Assembly (NCBI GenBank): GCA_963848495.1
Contig: CAWKDV010000001.1
Location: 248,001 to 312,000, forward strand
Source: JAICJR01 sp963848495
Lineage (GTDB): Bacteria; Actinomycetota; Thermoleophilia; Solirubrobacterales; Thermoleophilaceae
Direction: 5' to 3'
DNA length: 64,000 nucleotides
Part shown: piece by piece, positions 28,233 through 36,600 of the stretch
Layout: every line of letters begins with the position of its first letter
Position numbering within the stretch: the first letter of the stretch is position 1
The notes under the pieces: model-generated
Databases searched by the model: none
Told to the model about the DNA's origin: nothing
Seen by the model: only the letters and a program-made list of their open reading frames with translations
Made by a program: the position numbers and the translations under genes

Positions 28233-29228
28233 ATGACCCTCGACCCCCTTGTCGACGGCCACGAGCGCCTGATCCAGGATCTCCGCGTCTCGGTCACCGA
28301 CCGCTGCAACTTCCGCTGCCAGTACTGCATGCCCGCGGAGGGGCTGCCCTGGCTCGAGCGCTCGGCCGTGCTCACGTTCGAGGAGATCGAGCGGGTGGTC
28401 CGCCTGCTGGTGGCGATGGGGATCCACGACGTCCGCCTCACCGGCGGCGAGCCGCTGGTGCGCAGGGACTTCCCCAAGCTCGTTTCGATGATCTCGGCGA
28501 TCGAGGGACTCGAGGACCTCTCGCTCACCACCAACGGCTATCTGCTCGAGCGCGACGCCGCGGCGCTCGTGGAAGCCGGCATCCAGCGCGTGAACGTGTC
28601 GATCGACTCGCTCCAGCGCGACCGCTTCTTCCAGATGACCCGCCGCGACTCGCTGCCGCAGGTGCTGCGCGGCCTCGAGGCGCTGGCGCGCCACCCCGAG
28701 GTGCACCCGATCAAGATCAACGCAGTGGCCATGCGCGGCTTCACCGAGGAGGAGGCGCTGCCGTTCGCTGAGTTCGCCCGCTCCACCGCCTACCAGGTGC
28801 GCTTCATCGAGTTCATGCCGCTCGACGGCGACCACGCCTGGACGCCCGACTCCGTGCTCACCGGCGACGAGCTGCGCCAGATCATCGGCGCGGTCTACCC
28901 ACTCGAGGAGGTCCCGCGCGAGCCCTCGGCCACCGCGCGGGTGTTCCGCTTCGCGGACGGCGACGGCGAGATCGGCTTCATCAACCCGGTGTCTGAGCCC
29001 TTCTGCAGCGACTGCAACCGGATCCGGCTCACCGCCGAGGGCAAGCTGCGCACCTGCCTGTTCTCGCTGCACGAGACGGACCTGCGGGAGCCGCTGCGCG
29101 AGGGCGCCTCGGACGGGGAGCTCGAGGAGCTCGTGCGCAACGCGGTCTGGCGCAAGGAGCTGAAGCACCACGTCGGCGAGCCGGGCTTCCGGCAGCCGCC
29201 GCGCACGATGAGCGCCATCGGCGGTTGA
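28233..29228 (+). CDS. moaA: GTP 3',8-cyclase (MoaA), molybdenum cofactor biosynthesis
   Basis: 331 residues from ATG 28233. It is a radical-SAM enzyme converting GTP to the cyclic pyranopterin precursor. The N-terminal 4Fe-4S motif is CNFRCQYC (C-x3-C-x2-C). The second cluster is at the C-terminal end (CSDCNRIRL plus a later Cys in LRTCLF). The diglycine tail GG needed for activity is present. The longer open frame upstream covers the repeat tract. It overlaps the next small gene by four bases. No other moa gene is in the window. Confidence 0.96.
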   Translation: MTLDPLVDGHERLIQDLRVSVTDRCNFRCQYCMPAEGLPWLERSAVLTFEEIERVVRLLVAMGIHDVRLTGGEPLVRRDFPKLVSMISAIEGLEDLSLTTNGYLLERDAAALVEAGIQRVNVSIDSLQRDRFFQMTRRDSLPQVLRGLEALARHPEVHPIKINAVAMRGFTEEEALPFAEFARSTAYQVRFIEFMPLDGDHAWTPDSVLTGDELRQIIGAVYPLEEVPREPSATARVFRFADGDGEIGFINPVSEPFCSDCNRIRLTAEGKLRTCLFSLHETDLREPLREGASDGELEELVRNAVWRKELKHHVGEPGFRQPPRTMSAIGG

Positions 29229-29563
29229 AGCGCTACCGGGTCGTAATCCGCCAAGAGGGAAAGGTCGAGCGGCTCAAATCCGACTCGCTCGCCGCAGCCG
29301 TCGACCTCGTCGAGGCCAGGGCGCGCGAGCTGGCGGACGGCGCCGGGTCGCGCACGGTCGGCGGCAAGCTGCTGCGCAGGTTCGAGCCGATCCAGCAGGT
29401 CACCGCGCGCCTCGAGCTGGCGGGACCGCGCCGGCTGCGCGCCGGGATCGACGTGCGCGGCGACGGCTCGGTGGAGAGCTACACCGGCCGCATGAGGCGC
29501 GAGCTGATCGAGCAGCGCGACGACGAGGACGCCTACGACGCGCTTCGCCGTACGCTGCTCTGA
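29225..29563 (+). CDS. Hypothetical protein (112 aa)
   Basis: TTG start at 29225 overlapping the moaA stop codon. Alternating beta/alpha pattern, with many Arg and Glu residues (AVDLVEARARELADG, EQRDDEDAYDALRRTLL). No signal peptide or membrane helix. Family not recognised. The overlap with moaA suggests translational coupling but gives no proof of a role in cofactor synthesis. Confidence 0.7.
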   Translation: MKRYRVVIRQEGKVERLKSDSLAAAVDLVEARARELADGAGSRTVGGKLLRRFEPIQQVTARLELAGPRRLRAGIDVRGDGSVESYTGRMRRELIEQRDDEDAYDALRRTLL

Positions 29564-29567
29564 GCTG

Positions 29568-29864
29568 ATGGAGGACTACTGGATCGTGAAGCTGCCGCCG
29601 GGCGCCGACCCGCCCCTGGGGGTGTTCGTCAACGGCGTGCGCCAGACCGAGGGCGTGGACTACGACCTGATCAAGGGCCACCTGGCCTTCAAGAAGCCGC
29701 TCGCCAAGGAGGGCAAGCTGGGCTTCTGGCGCTGGCTGATGATGTTCCTGTCGGTGGCCGGGACGTACCGGAAGAACGATTCGGTGGATGTTCAATACGA
29801 GCTGGATGGCCAAGTTCGAGTGGCCACTGGGCTGGAGATACAGGCGCCAGCGGGGGATACATGA
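29568..29864 (+). CDS. Hypothetical protein (98 aa)
   Basis: ATG 29568, five bases after the previous gene. Compact, no cysteine, with a central WRWLMMFLSVAGTYR hydrophobic stretch that may be a short helix and a beta-rich N-terminal half (LGVFVNGVRQTEGVDYDL). Family not recognised. It probably belongs to the moaA operon. Confidence 0.72.
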   Translation: MEDYWIVKLPPGADPPLGVFVNGVRQTEGVDYDLIKGHLAFKKPLAKEGKLGFWRWLMMFLSVAGTYRKNDSVDVQYELDGQVRVATGLEIQAPAGDT

Positions 29865-29874
29865 CCTAGGCTTC

Positions 29875-29943
29875 GGAGCTTGGTGCTTGGTGCTTGGAAC
29901 CGGGCCCCGGCCTCCAAGCACCAAGAACTGAGCCCCAAGCACT
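29875..29943. repeat. Heptamer tandem repeat with complementary arms (tract 3)
   Basis: Three copies of GCTTGGT/GCTTGGA followed by a GC-rich centre and the complementary CCAAGCA/CCAAGAA/CCAAGCA copies. It lies between the 98-residue gene and metF on the same strand and ends five bases before the metF start. The repeat unit sequence differs from tracts 1 and 2 but the period is the same. Confidence 0.75.
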
Positions 29944-29947
29944 CGCC

Positions 29948-30844
29948 ATGCGAATCGACCACATCCTGGAGCAGCAACGCCCCGTCTTCAGCTTCGAGTT
30001 CTTCCCGCCCAAGACGGATGAGGGCATGGAGCAGCTCAAGCAGACGCTGCACGACCTCAAGGAGGACCAGCCGGCCTACGTGTCGGTGACCTACGGGGCC
30101 GGCGGCACGACGCGCAACCGCACGATCGAGATCACCAAGTGGATCAAGCAGGACCTCGGTGTGGAGGCGATGGCTCACCTGAGCTGCGTCGGCGAGCCGG
30201 TGGAGGGCCTGCGCGCGATCCTCGACGCGATGCGGGACGTGGGCATCGAGAACGTGCTCGCCCTGCGTGGCGACCCGCCGCGCGGCGAGACCGAGTGGAA
30301 GGCCCATCCCGGCGGCCTCAAGTACTCCACCGAGCTGGCCAAGCTGATCGGGGAGAACTACGACTTCGCCATCGGCGCCGCCTGCTTCCCGGAGGTGCAC
30401 CCGGAGGCGCCGGACATGGCGCACGACCTCAAGTTCCTCAAGGACAAGGTGGCGTCCGGGGTCGGCTTCCTGATCACCCAGCTCTTCTACGACAACGAGC
30501 TCTACTTCGACTTCGTCGACGAGGCGAGGGCGGCCGGCATCAACGTGCCGATCGTGCCGGGGATCATGCCGGTCACGAACTTCGGCCAGATCAAGCGCAT
30601 CACGCAGATGTGCGGGGCCACGATCCCGGAGTCGTTCGAGCACGAGCTGGCGGCCCGCGCCGACGACCCCGCCGCCCTCACCGAGCTGGGCGTGGCCTAC
30701 GCCACGCTCCAGTGCGCGGAGCTGCTCGCGCGCGGCGCGCCGGGCATCCACTTCTACACGCTGAACCGCTCGCCGGCCACGCGGGCGATCCTCGCGGCAC
30801 TGCGCGGCGCCCGCCCCTGGGACCGCGCGCTGTCGCCCGTTTAG
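29948..30844 (+). CDS. metF: 5,10-methylenetetrahydrofolate reductase
   Basis: 298 residues from ATG 29948 (MRIDHILEQQRPVFSFEFFPPK). It reduces methylene-THF to methyl-THF for methionine synthesis. Conserved elements: FSFEFFPPKTDEG, VSVTYGAGGTTRNRT, LRGDPPRGE and FLITQLFYD, which is the FAD and folate site of MetF. Length is normal. The open frame continues upstream into the repeat tract, so the ATG at 29948 is preferred. Confidence 0.96.
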   Translation: MRIDHILEQQRPVFSFEFFPPKTDEGMEQLKQTLHDLKEDQPAYVSVTYGAGGTTRNRTIEITKWIKQDLGVEAMAHLSCVGEPVEGLRAILDAMRDVGIENVLALRGDPPRGETEWKAHPGGLKYSTELAKLIGENYDFAIGAACFPEVHPEAPDMAHDLKFLKDKVASGVGFLITQLFYDNELYFDFVDEARAAGINVPIVPGIMPVTNFGQIKRITQMCGATIPESFEHELAARADDPAALTELGVAYATLQCAELLARGAPGIHFYTLNRSPATRAILAALRGARPWDRALSPV

Positions 30845-30855
30845 GCACGGTCCCT

Positions 30856-30889
30856 GAAAACGCGAAACGCCCGCCGGGGAGGACGGGCG
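30856..30889 (-). terminator. Intrinsic terminator-like hairpin (minus strand)
   Basis: CGCCCG (30868-30873) pairs with CGGGCG (30884-30889). On the minus strand the stem is followed by TTTCGCGTTTT (complement of 30857-30867), a T-rich tail expected of an intrinsic terminator for the convergent MBL-fold operon. Further stem-loops lie between it and the MBL gene end. Confidence 0.6.
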
Positions 30890-30998
30890 CTCCGCTTCAG
30901 CTGGAGGGTTCGGCCGTAAGGCCTTGGGTCAAGCACCAGTCCTATGCGACTCGGGCGCGTTTGTCCAGTAGTGGGTGCCGACAATTACCCCAGTCCGG
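30890..30998. other. Highly structured intergenic segment between metF and the MBL gene
   Basis: Several small perfect stems lie in a row: CTCC/GGAG near 30890-30906, GGCC-GTAA-GGCC near 30913-30924, and AGTCC/GGACT near 30990-31005, the last running a few bases into the end of the MBL gene. No open frame. It may be a structured 3' region or a small RNA; the family is not recognised. Confidence 0.4.
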
Positions 30999-32009
30999 TT
31001 ATGGACTTGGCGCAGTGGAGTAACGCTCGGGGTCGCCGCCGACTTTCTCGACCTTCCCCAGCAGCTCCAGATGGCGCAGGTATGAGAGGACCTCGGACAG
31101 CCCCCAGTTGACCATCATCGGCGTGAGGTTCTCCTCGCCGACGAGGGCCGGCACGATCTCGAAGGGTGTCTTGGGGGAGTCGGCGATCGCCGCCCGCACC
31201 AGCTCCGTGCGCTCCGCCACGGCGGCGCGGTTGGCGTCCACGTGCGCCCGGACGTCGCGGAAGGGACGGCCGTGGCCGGACACGCACAGGCCGGCGTCGA
31301 GCTCGTCGACGACGTCCAGGCTGTGGAGGAACTCGCCCGCCGGGTCGGGCGTCCAGCCGTAGTCGTAGTAGAGGGAGACGCGGCCGAGCAGGTGGTCGCC
31401 CGAGATCAGCAGGCCGCGCTCGCGCTGGTGGAGCACCACGTGCGAGGGGGCATGGCCGGGCGTCTCGTAGACGTCGAAGCCGCCGAGGTCCGTGTCCACC
31501 ACGACGCCCGGCATGAGCTCCCGGTCCGGCAGCACGATGCCGGCGACGCCGTAGCCGCGCTCCCTGCGCGCCGACTGGTATTCGCGCAGCGCCTGCTCCG
31601 GCACGCCGCTCTGGCGCGCCACCTCGATCCGCCGCTCGAAGGCGCGCTCGGGATCCTGCGCCGCGCGGGTCATGTGGGCGTGGTTGGGATGCATCCAGAG
31701 CTCGCAGCCGGCGGCCTCGATGATCGGCGCGGCCAGGCCGTAGTGGTCGGAGTGAGCGTGGGTGCAGACCAGCAGCCGGACGTGCTCGAGCCGCAGGCCC
31801 GCCTGCTCGAGGGCCGCCTCGAGGCGCGCCAGCCCGCCGGGCTCGGCCAGCCCCGTGTCCACGAGCACCACGCCGTTGCCGGCCGCGATCGCGTAGGCGT
31901 TGACGTGCGGCACCCCGGGCCAGGCCACGATCGGCAGCCGCAGCCGCCAGAGGCCCGGAAGGATCCGGTCGGCGCGCGGCAGGTTGCGCTTGCGCTCGTC
32001 AGGCGTCAC
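30999..32009 (-). CDS. Metallo-beta-lactamase-fold hydrolase
   Basis: 336 residues from GTG 32009. The zinc-binding motif is CTHAHSDHYG (HxHxDH) with later ligands in SGHGRPFRD and the DTGLAEPGG beta-turn. Glyoxalase-II-like hydrolase superfamily. The C-terminal extension of about 80 residues (VPALVGEENLTPMMVNWGLSEVLSYLRHLEL) resembles the helical BLACT/winged-helix part of this subfamily. It overlaps the end of the FAD-oxidase gene by four bases (GTGA). Substrate unknown; the pairing suggests a shared pathway. Confidence 0.9.
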   Translation of the reverse strand: MTPDERKRNLPRADRILPGLWRLRLPIVAWPGVPHVNAYAIAAGNGVVLVDTGLAEPGGLARLEAALEQAGLRLEHVRLLVCTHAHSDHYGLAAPIIEAAGCELWMHPNHAHMTRAAQDPERAFERRIEVARQSGVPEQALREYQSARRERGYGVAGIVLPDRELMPGVVVDTDLGGFDVYETPGHAPSHVVLHQRERGLLISGDHLLGRVSLYYDYGWTPDPAGEFLHSLDVVDELDAGLCVSGHGRPFRDVRAHVDANRAAVAERTELVRAAIADSPKTPFEIVPALVGEENLTPMMVNWGLSEVLSYLRHLELLGKVEKVGGDPERYSTAPSP

Positions 32010-33622
32010 GCCGGGTCCACGAGCACGCCCGGGTTGAGGATGCCCGCCGGGTCGAGCTCGCGCTTGGCGGCGCGCAGCGCGGCCGCGAACGGCTCCGGGC
32101 GCTGGCGGTCGTACCAGGGGCGGTGGTCGCGCCCCACGGCGTGGTGGTGGGTGATCGTGCCGCCGGCCGCGATCACGGCCTCGGACGCGGCCGCCTTCAC
32201 CTCGTCCCACTGCTGGAGCTCGGCGCCGCGGCGCGCGGGGGCGAGCAGCGTGAAGTAGGGCGCGGCGCCGTCCGGGTAGACGTGCGTGAGGCGGCAGGTC
32301 ACGCTGCCGGCCCCGTAGGTCCGCTGGAGAGCGTCGCGCGCCTGCTGCCCCACCGACTCGACGAAGTCGCCCAGCCGGTCCCACGTCATCGCGGTCTCGA
32401 AGGTCTCGCTGAGCACGCCCGCGGCGATCATCGTGTCGCGCAGGTAGGGCGCCTGGACGAACGCCATGCGCCAGGCGTCGACGCCGGCGCCCCGCTGTTC
32501 CTCGTCGCCCGCCCGCCGGTAGCGCGGCGCCTCGGCGGGGATGCCGCCGTGGTCGGCGCAGCACGCGAGCGCGCGCGCCATCCAGGGCTCGAGCGGGTGG
32601 TCGGCCGACTCGAAGCCCAGCACGAGCAGGGCCTTCCCCTCCGGCGCCGAGCCGGTGATCGCCGCCTCGCCCGGGTCGAGCAGACGGCAGCCGGCCGGGT
32701 AGAGCCCCGCCTGCGACAGCGCCCGCACCGCCATCAGGCCGTGGGCGAAGCCCGGGAAGTGCACGCCCACCGAGGCCCGGTACGTGGGCCGCGCCTGCAC
32801 CCGCACCCAGGCCTGCGTGATCACGCCGAGGATGCCCTCGGAGCCGATCAGGAGGCGGTCGGGGCTCGGCCCGGCGCCCGAGCCGGGCAGCCGCCGGCTC
32901 TCCCAGACCCCACGCGGGGTGAGCGCCCGCACCGACTCCACCATGTCGTCGATGTGCGTGTACAGCGTGGCGAAGTGGCCGCCCGCCCGGGTGGCGATCC
33001 AGCCCCCGAGCGTCGAGTACTCGAACGACTGCGGGAAGTGACGCAGCGTGAAGCCGCGGCCGCGCAGCTGGTCCTCGAGCGCCGGGCCCGTGGCGCCGGC
33101 CTGGATCAGCGCGGCGCGCGAGACCGTGTCGATCTCCAGCACGCGGTCGAGCCGGCCGAGGTCGATCGACAGCGCGCCCGAGTAGCCCTCGCCGACGTCG
33201 GCCTCGACGCCGCCCACAACGCTCGTCCCGCCGCCGTAGGGGATCGCCGCGATCCGCTGCTCCTCGCACCACTCGAGCAGCCGGCGCAGCTCGTCCTCGT
33301 CGCCGGGATAAGCCACCAGGTCGGGCGGGTGGTCGAAGCGGCCGCGGAAGGCGCGCACGATGTCGCGGTACGAGCGCCCGTAGGCGTGGGAGGCGCGCGG
33401 GTAGGGCTCGCTCGAGCAGATGTGCGCCAGCGAGGCGGGCGCCGCCACCCGCGGCGGCGGCAGCTCGACCGCATCGAGCGGCACCGCCTGCTCGACCTCC
33501 GCCGGCTGGAAGCCGAGGTGCGCCCGGATGCCGGCGCCGGCCTCGCGGAGCTCCTCCAGGGGCAGTTGCTGGTCCTCGAAGCCCCAGCCCCAATGCTTGC
33601 GCCGACGTGTGGCCGTCTCCAT
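32006..33622 (-). CDS. FAD-binding oxidase of the alkyldihydroxyacetone-phosphate synthase type
   Basis: 538 residues. An N-terminal FAD_binding_4 (PCMH) domain has PYGGGTSVVGGVEADVGEGY (pyrophosphate-binding). The C-terminal domain ends THHHAVGRDHRPWYDRQRP and ELDPAGILNPGVL, which match alkyl-DHAP synthase, where the His-rich segment is catalytic. AGPS makes the ether bond of ether lipids; bacterial homologues may act on other substrates such as hydroxy acids (D-lactate/glycolate-like dehydrogenases). The ATG start at 33622 is divergent from kgd. Co-transcribed with the MBL gene. Confidence 0.88.
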   Translation of the reverse strand: METATRRRKHWGWGFEDQQLPLEELREAGAGIRAHLGFQPAEVEQAVPLDAVELPPPRVAAPASLAHICSSEPYPRASHAYGRSYRDIVRAFRGRFDHPPDLVAYPGDEDELRRLLEWCEEQRIAAIPYGGGTSVVGGVEADVGEGYSGALSIDLGRLDRVLEIDTVSRAALIQAGATGPALEDQLRGRGFTLRHFPQSFEYSTLGGWIATRAGGHFATLYTHIDDMVESVRALTPRGVWESRRLPGSGAGPSPDRLLIGSEGILGVITQAWVRVQARPTYRASVGVHFPGFAHGLMAVRALSQAGLYPAGCRLLDPGEAAITGSAPEGKALLVLGFESADHPLEPWMARALACCADHGGIPAEAPRYRRAGDEEQRGAGVDAWRMAFVQAPYLRDTMIAAGVLSETFETAMTWDRLGDFVESVGQQARDALQRTYGAGSVTCRLTHVYPDGAAPYFTLLAPARRGAELQQWDEVKAAASEAVIAAGGTITHHHAVGRDHRPWYDRQRPEPFAAALRAAKRELDPAGILNPGVLVDPA

Positions 33623-33680
33623 GACGGCGGAAGCTTCTCACGCCGCCGCGGCGAGCCTCTAGAGTTCATCGCCGAGCCAG

Positions 33681-36600
33681 ATGGCTACGCAAACAACCGT
33701 CGAGATCACCATGCCCCAGATGGGCGAGTCGGTGACCGAGGGCACGATCCTCGAATGGCGTAAGCAGGAGGGGGATCCAGTCGACCAGGACGAGGCGCTC
33801 GTTGACGTCTCGACCGACAAGGTGGACACGGAGGTGCCCTCCCCGGTCGCCGGAACGCTGACGAAGATCCTCGTCCAACCGGACGAGACAGTGCCCGTGG
33901 GCACGGTGCTGGCCGAGATCGAGGTGAACGGCGCGAAGCCGGCGGCCGCCGAGCCGGCGGAGCTCGTCGACGTGGAGTTCCCGCAGATGGGCGACTCCGT
34001 CACCGAGGGCACGGTGCTCGAGTGGCTGAAGAACGTCGGCGACGAGGTGGCGCTCGAAGAGGAGCTCGTCGAGATCTCGACCGACAAGGTCGATGCCGCG
34101 ATGCCCTCGCCCGTGGCCGGCACGCTGGTGGAGATCCTCGTACAGGCCGACGAGACGGTGCCCACCGGCACCGTGCTGTGCCGCATGGCACCCGGCGCGG
34201 TGGCCGCGAAGCCCGTGGAGCCCAAGGAGGCCCCGGCGTCCGCAGCGCCGACCAACGGCGCAGCAGCTGCCACTCCTGTGGCGGCCCGCATGGCCGCCGC
34301 GAACGGGATCGATCTGAGCACGCTGCGGGGCACCGGTCCACGCGGACGCGTGCTGAAGGAGGACGTTGAGGCCGCGATGGCCGGCAACGGGGCTTCGCCT
34401 GCAGCGCAGGCCCCGGCCGCCGAGGCCGGCGTCAAGCCGATCCGCGGTCCGGCGGCCACGCTCGTGCGCTTTATGAACGAGAGCCGCACGATCCCAACCG
34501 CCACGAGCTTCCGCACGCTCGACGTGGATCAGCTCGATGTCCGCCGCAAGGCGCTGAAGGGCGCCGGCCAGAAGCTGTCGTTCACTCACCTGATCGCCTG
34601 GGCGATCGTCCAGGCCGCGCGCGACATGCCGGTGATGGCGCACGCTTATGCCGAGCAGGACGGCGTGCCGCAGCGGGTCACGCCCGCGGGTATGAGCCTG
34701 GGCCTGGCGGTGGACGTGGAGCGCAAGGACGGCTCCCGCTCGCTCGTCGTGCCGGTGATCCGCCAGGCCGACCAGCTCGACTTCCCGACCTTCGCCGCCC
34801 GCTACGACGCGGCGGTGGCCGGCGCGCGCGACAACACCCTGCCGCCCGAGGCCTACCAGGGGGCGAACATCACGCTCACCAACCCGGGTGGAATTGGCAC
34901 GGTGGCGTCGGTGCCGCGGCTGATGCCGGGCCAGGGCACGATCGTCGCCACCGGCGCGATCGGCTACCCGCCCGGCCTGACCGGCGTGGACCCGTCCAAG
35001 CTGAGGGAGCTCGGCGTGTCGAAGGTGATGACGATGACGAGCACCTACGACCACCGCGTGATCCAGGGGGCCGAGTCGGGCGCCTTCCTGCGCCGGATCG
35101 ACCAGCTTCTGCAGGGCGAGGACGGCTTCTACGAGGCGCTCTTCGGCGCACTCGGCGTGGACGCCGCGGCGGCGCCCGCCGACGGCGCCGGTCTGGCCAC
35201 CGCCACCGGGCCCGCGCCGCTGCACGTCACGCCCGACGAGTCCCTCATGCAGGCCGTGCAGGCGGCCACCTCGCTCGTCAAGGCTCACCGCATGCACGGG
35301 CACCTTGCGGCGCGGCTCGACCCGCTCGGCTCGAAGCCGGTCGGCGACCCTGCGCTCAACCCCGCCACCGTCCACCTCACGCCCGAGCTGATGCGCGCGA
35401 TCCCGGCCAGCGTGCTTCGCGTCGCCGTGCCTGGCGAGACCTTCGCCGACGCCCTGCCGCATCTGCAGGAGACCTACACCGGCACGATCGCCTACGAGAT
35501 CGAGCACATCTCAGACCACCGGCAGCGCGTCTGGCTGCGGCAGGCGATCGAGTCGGGTGCGCACCGCGAGCCGCTGAGCAGCGAGCACAAGCGCGCGCTG
35601 CTCGAGCGGCTGTCCCAGGTGGAGGCGCTCGAGAGCTACCTGCACAAGGCCTTCCTCGGGAAGAAGCAGTTCTCGATCGAGGGCCTGGACGTGGTCGTGC
35701 CGATGCTCGACGAGGTGATGCACCGCGCCGCGGGCGCGGGCGCCCGCGAGGTGGTGCTGGGCATGGCGCACCGCGGCCGGCTGAACGTGCTCGCGCACAC
35801 GGTCGGCCGCCCGTACCAGACGATCCTCGTGGAGTTCGAGGGGGAGCAGAACCTCGAGGCCGACACCGCGATGCCCGAAGGCGGCACCGGCGACGTGAAG
35901 TACCACCACGGCGCCTCGGGCACCTACAAGCTGCCGGGCGGCAAGGCGATCACCGTGTCGCTGTCGCCCAATCCGAGCCACCTCGAGATCGTGGACCCGG
36001 TGGTGGAGGGCCGCGCCCGCGCGGATCAGACCACGCGCAAGGACCGCGAGGCCCATCACGACGCCACCGTGGTGCTGCCGGTGCTGATCCACGGCGACGC
36101 CGCCTTCCCGGCGCAGGGCGTGGTGTCGGAGACGCTCAACCTGCAGGCGCTCGACGGCTACAACACGGGCGGGACGGTCCACATCATCACGGACAACCAG
36201 CTCGGGTTCACCACCAACCCGCAGGAGGGCCGCTCCACCCGCTACGCCTCCGACCTCGCAAAGGGCTTCGACGTCCCGATCATCCACGTGAACGGCGACG
36301 ACGTGGAGGCGTGCATCGCCGCCGTGCGGCTGGCGATGGGCTTCCGCGAGCGCTTCGGGCGCGACGCGCTTATCGACCTGATCGGCTACCGCCGCTTCGG
36401 CCACAACGAGACCGACGAGCCGGCCTACACCCAGCCGGTCATGTACTCGAAGATCAAGAACCATCCGCCGGTGCGGAAGCTGTACGCGGACAGGCTGATC
36501 GCGGAGGGCGTGATCACCCAGGAGGACGCCGAGCAGATGGCGAGCTCGGCCTACAAGGAGCTCGCGGACGCGCACGCGGACCTGAAGGCCTCGCTCGCGG

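Noticed and set aside
30999..33641. 880-residue frame joining FAD-oxidase antisense-frame and MBL hydrolase
   Set aside because: The FAD oxidase is in another frame with full homology. The MBL gene begins at GTG 32009.
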